From Desulfurococcaceae archaeon UBA285 (lineage in GTDB: Archaea; Thermoproteota; Thermoprotei_A; Sulfolobales; Desulfurococcaceae): a DNA stretch of 42,780 bases. Made by a program: the position numbers and the translations under genes. The stretch lies in the NCBI GenBank assembly GCA_002495025.1, contig DADP01000027.1:1-42780 (forward strand). The letters are read 5' to 3'. Of this stretch, positions 42,026-42,780 are shown one piece after another; position 1 is the stretch's first letter, and each line of letters starts with the position of its first letter. The notes beneath the pieces were generated by a model. That model did not search any database, was not told the DNA's origin, and worked only from the letters and a program-made list of their open reading frames with translations.

Positions 42026-42780
42026 GTGAAACTAATTGATGGATATACATATCTAGAAAAACTAAGAGACCTCATCTACTCACTGCTAGAAGCAAGAGAT
42101 AGAGCAATTGAAGCAGGATTAATTGTTAAACAAGCAACTCCACTAGTCAAATACGGATTTATCTCTATGTTCAAGGGAGGAGTAATAATGGACGTTACTA
42201 ATCCCGAACAGGCTAGAATCGCTGAGGAGAGCGGTGCTGTTGGAGTAATGGTTTTAGATAAACTCCCATATGATGTTAGAATGGCTGGTGGTGTTGCTAG
42301 AACAGCTGATTTAAAAGTAATAGAGAGCGTAATGGAGGTTATAACAATCCCTGTATCAGCAAAGTGTAGAATTGGACACGAAGAAGAAGCAAAACTACTC
42401 GAAGAAATAGGTGTCGACTTAATTGATGAAAGCGAGGTTTTAACCCCTGTAGACGAGAAAGCCCATATAGACAAGTGGAAGTTTAAAACACCATTTGTTA
42501 ATGGAGCTAGAAACCTCCCCGAGGCCCTTAGAAGAATCTATGAAGGAGCTTCAATGATTAGAACAAAGGGAGAACCAGGTACTGGAAACGTTGCAGAGGC
42601 CGTTAGACACATGAAAATTGTTAATAGAGAAATAGCTGTTTTAAGGGGATACTATCTCGCAGGAGACTATGAAGCAATATGGGTTTATGCAAAAGAAAAC
42701 AAAGTACCATACGAACTAGCACTCCTCACAGCTAAACTCGGCAGACTACCAGTTGTAAACTTCGCGGCTGGTGGAATAGC
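42026..42780 (+). CDS. pdxS: Pyridoxal 5'-phosphate synthase lyase subunit PdxS, 3' end cut
   Basis: 251 codons are present before the window ends. PdxS builds PLP from ribose 5-phosphate, glyceraldehyde 3-phosphate and ammonia from PdxT. Family blocks are clear: GGVIMDVTNPEQARIAEESG with the active-site Asp, the imine Lys in IPVSAKCRIGH, DLIDESEVLTPVDEKAHID, and the second Lys in MIRTKGEPGTGN. The GTG start has GGTGGT five bases upstream. A long internal insertion or gap is not seen. PdxT is expected beyond the right edge. Confidence 0.95.
   Translation, partial: MKLIDGYTYLEKLRDLIYSLLEARDRAIEAGLIVKQATPLVKYGFISMFKGGVIMDVTNPEQARIAEESGAVGVMVLDKLPYDVRMAGGVARTADLKVIESVMEVITIPVSAKCRIGHEEEAKLLEEIGVDLIDESEVLTPVDEKAHIDKWKFKTPFVNGARNLPEALRRIYEGASMIRTKGEPGTGNVAEAVRHMKIVNREIAVLRGYYLAGDYEAIWVYAKENKVPYELALLTAKLGRLPVVNFAAGGI

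Noticed and set aside
42076..42474. Minus-strand frame inside pdxS
   Set aside because: It is antisense to conserved PdxS active-site blocks.
1..42780. CRISPR array, insertion sequence or integrated virus
   Set aside because: No regularly spaced repeats, transposase, integrase or attachment-site duplication was seen anywhere in the window.

Overview
The window looks like chromosome of a hyperthermophilic crenarchaeon (Thermoproteota), most likely of the Desulfurococcales. The reasons are AT-rich DNA with AGA/AGG arginine and ATA isoleucine codons almost everywhere, frequent GTG and TTG starts, GGTG-type ribosome binding sites mixed with apparently leaderless genes behind TATA boxes, box C/D sRNA-like genes between protein genes, and an archaeal gene set (DhnA-type aldolase with a PfkB kinase, KaiC-like ATPase, MfnA-like decarboxylase, stomatin and NfeD protease, archaeosortase). 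Genes are tightly packed. No stretch over 300 bases lacks a gene; the longest gap, 39681-39960 (280 bases), holds a C/D sRNA candidate and a hairpin.

Layout. 1-8965: the 5' part of a minus-strand tRNA-Arg(UCG), a cation diffusion facilitator, a KaiC-like ATPase, an AlkA-like DNA glycosylase, a molybdopterin oxidoreductase, an aldo/keto reductase, a stalked surface protein, a PD-(D/E)XK nuclease-like protein, a second cation exporter, GTP cyclohydrolase I and a phospholipase-D-fold protein. 9029-18609: central metabolism and cofactors (MfnA-like decarboxylase, fba-pfkB operon, a cysteine-containing secreted orphan, an SDR, stomatin, thiC with a small overlapping cysteine gene, NfeD protease). 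18610-20652: glpK flanked by three box C/D sRNA candidates.

20653-31735 is the most unusual part. A DUF1152 gene is followed by an archaeosortase/exosortase-family enzyme with a visible Cys-Arg-His triad, a MoxR AAA+ ATPase, several unrecognised membrane proteins, an Ig-like membrane protein, a DUF4350-like protein, a DUF58 protein, a small membrane protein, and a DUF1616 protein that appears to be split into two genes in reversed order. Most of these reading frames overlap, so they are probably one co-translated membrane system. I know of no described function for this combination.

31713-42780: two PhoU-type proteins, a rhomboid protease, two nitroreductase-family enzymes, a complete ECF vitamin transporter (S, fused A-A', T) with a TATA box framed by an inverted repeat, a ThiF/MoeB-like E1 enzyme, a class I aminotransferase, a flavin reductase-like protein, and pdxS running off the right end. 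Cofactor biology (thiamin, pterin, molybdopterin, PLP, flavin, an ECF vitamin) recurs through the window.

Five box C/D sRNA candidates (18667, 18770, 20536, 37628, 39764) have near-ideal box spacing. For one of them a guide matches a conserved 23S rRNA segment as I remember it. No CRISPR array, insertion sequence or prophage was seen. All calls come from reading the sequence; no database search was run.
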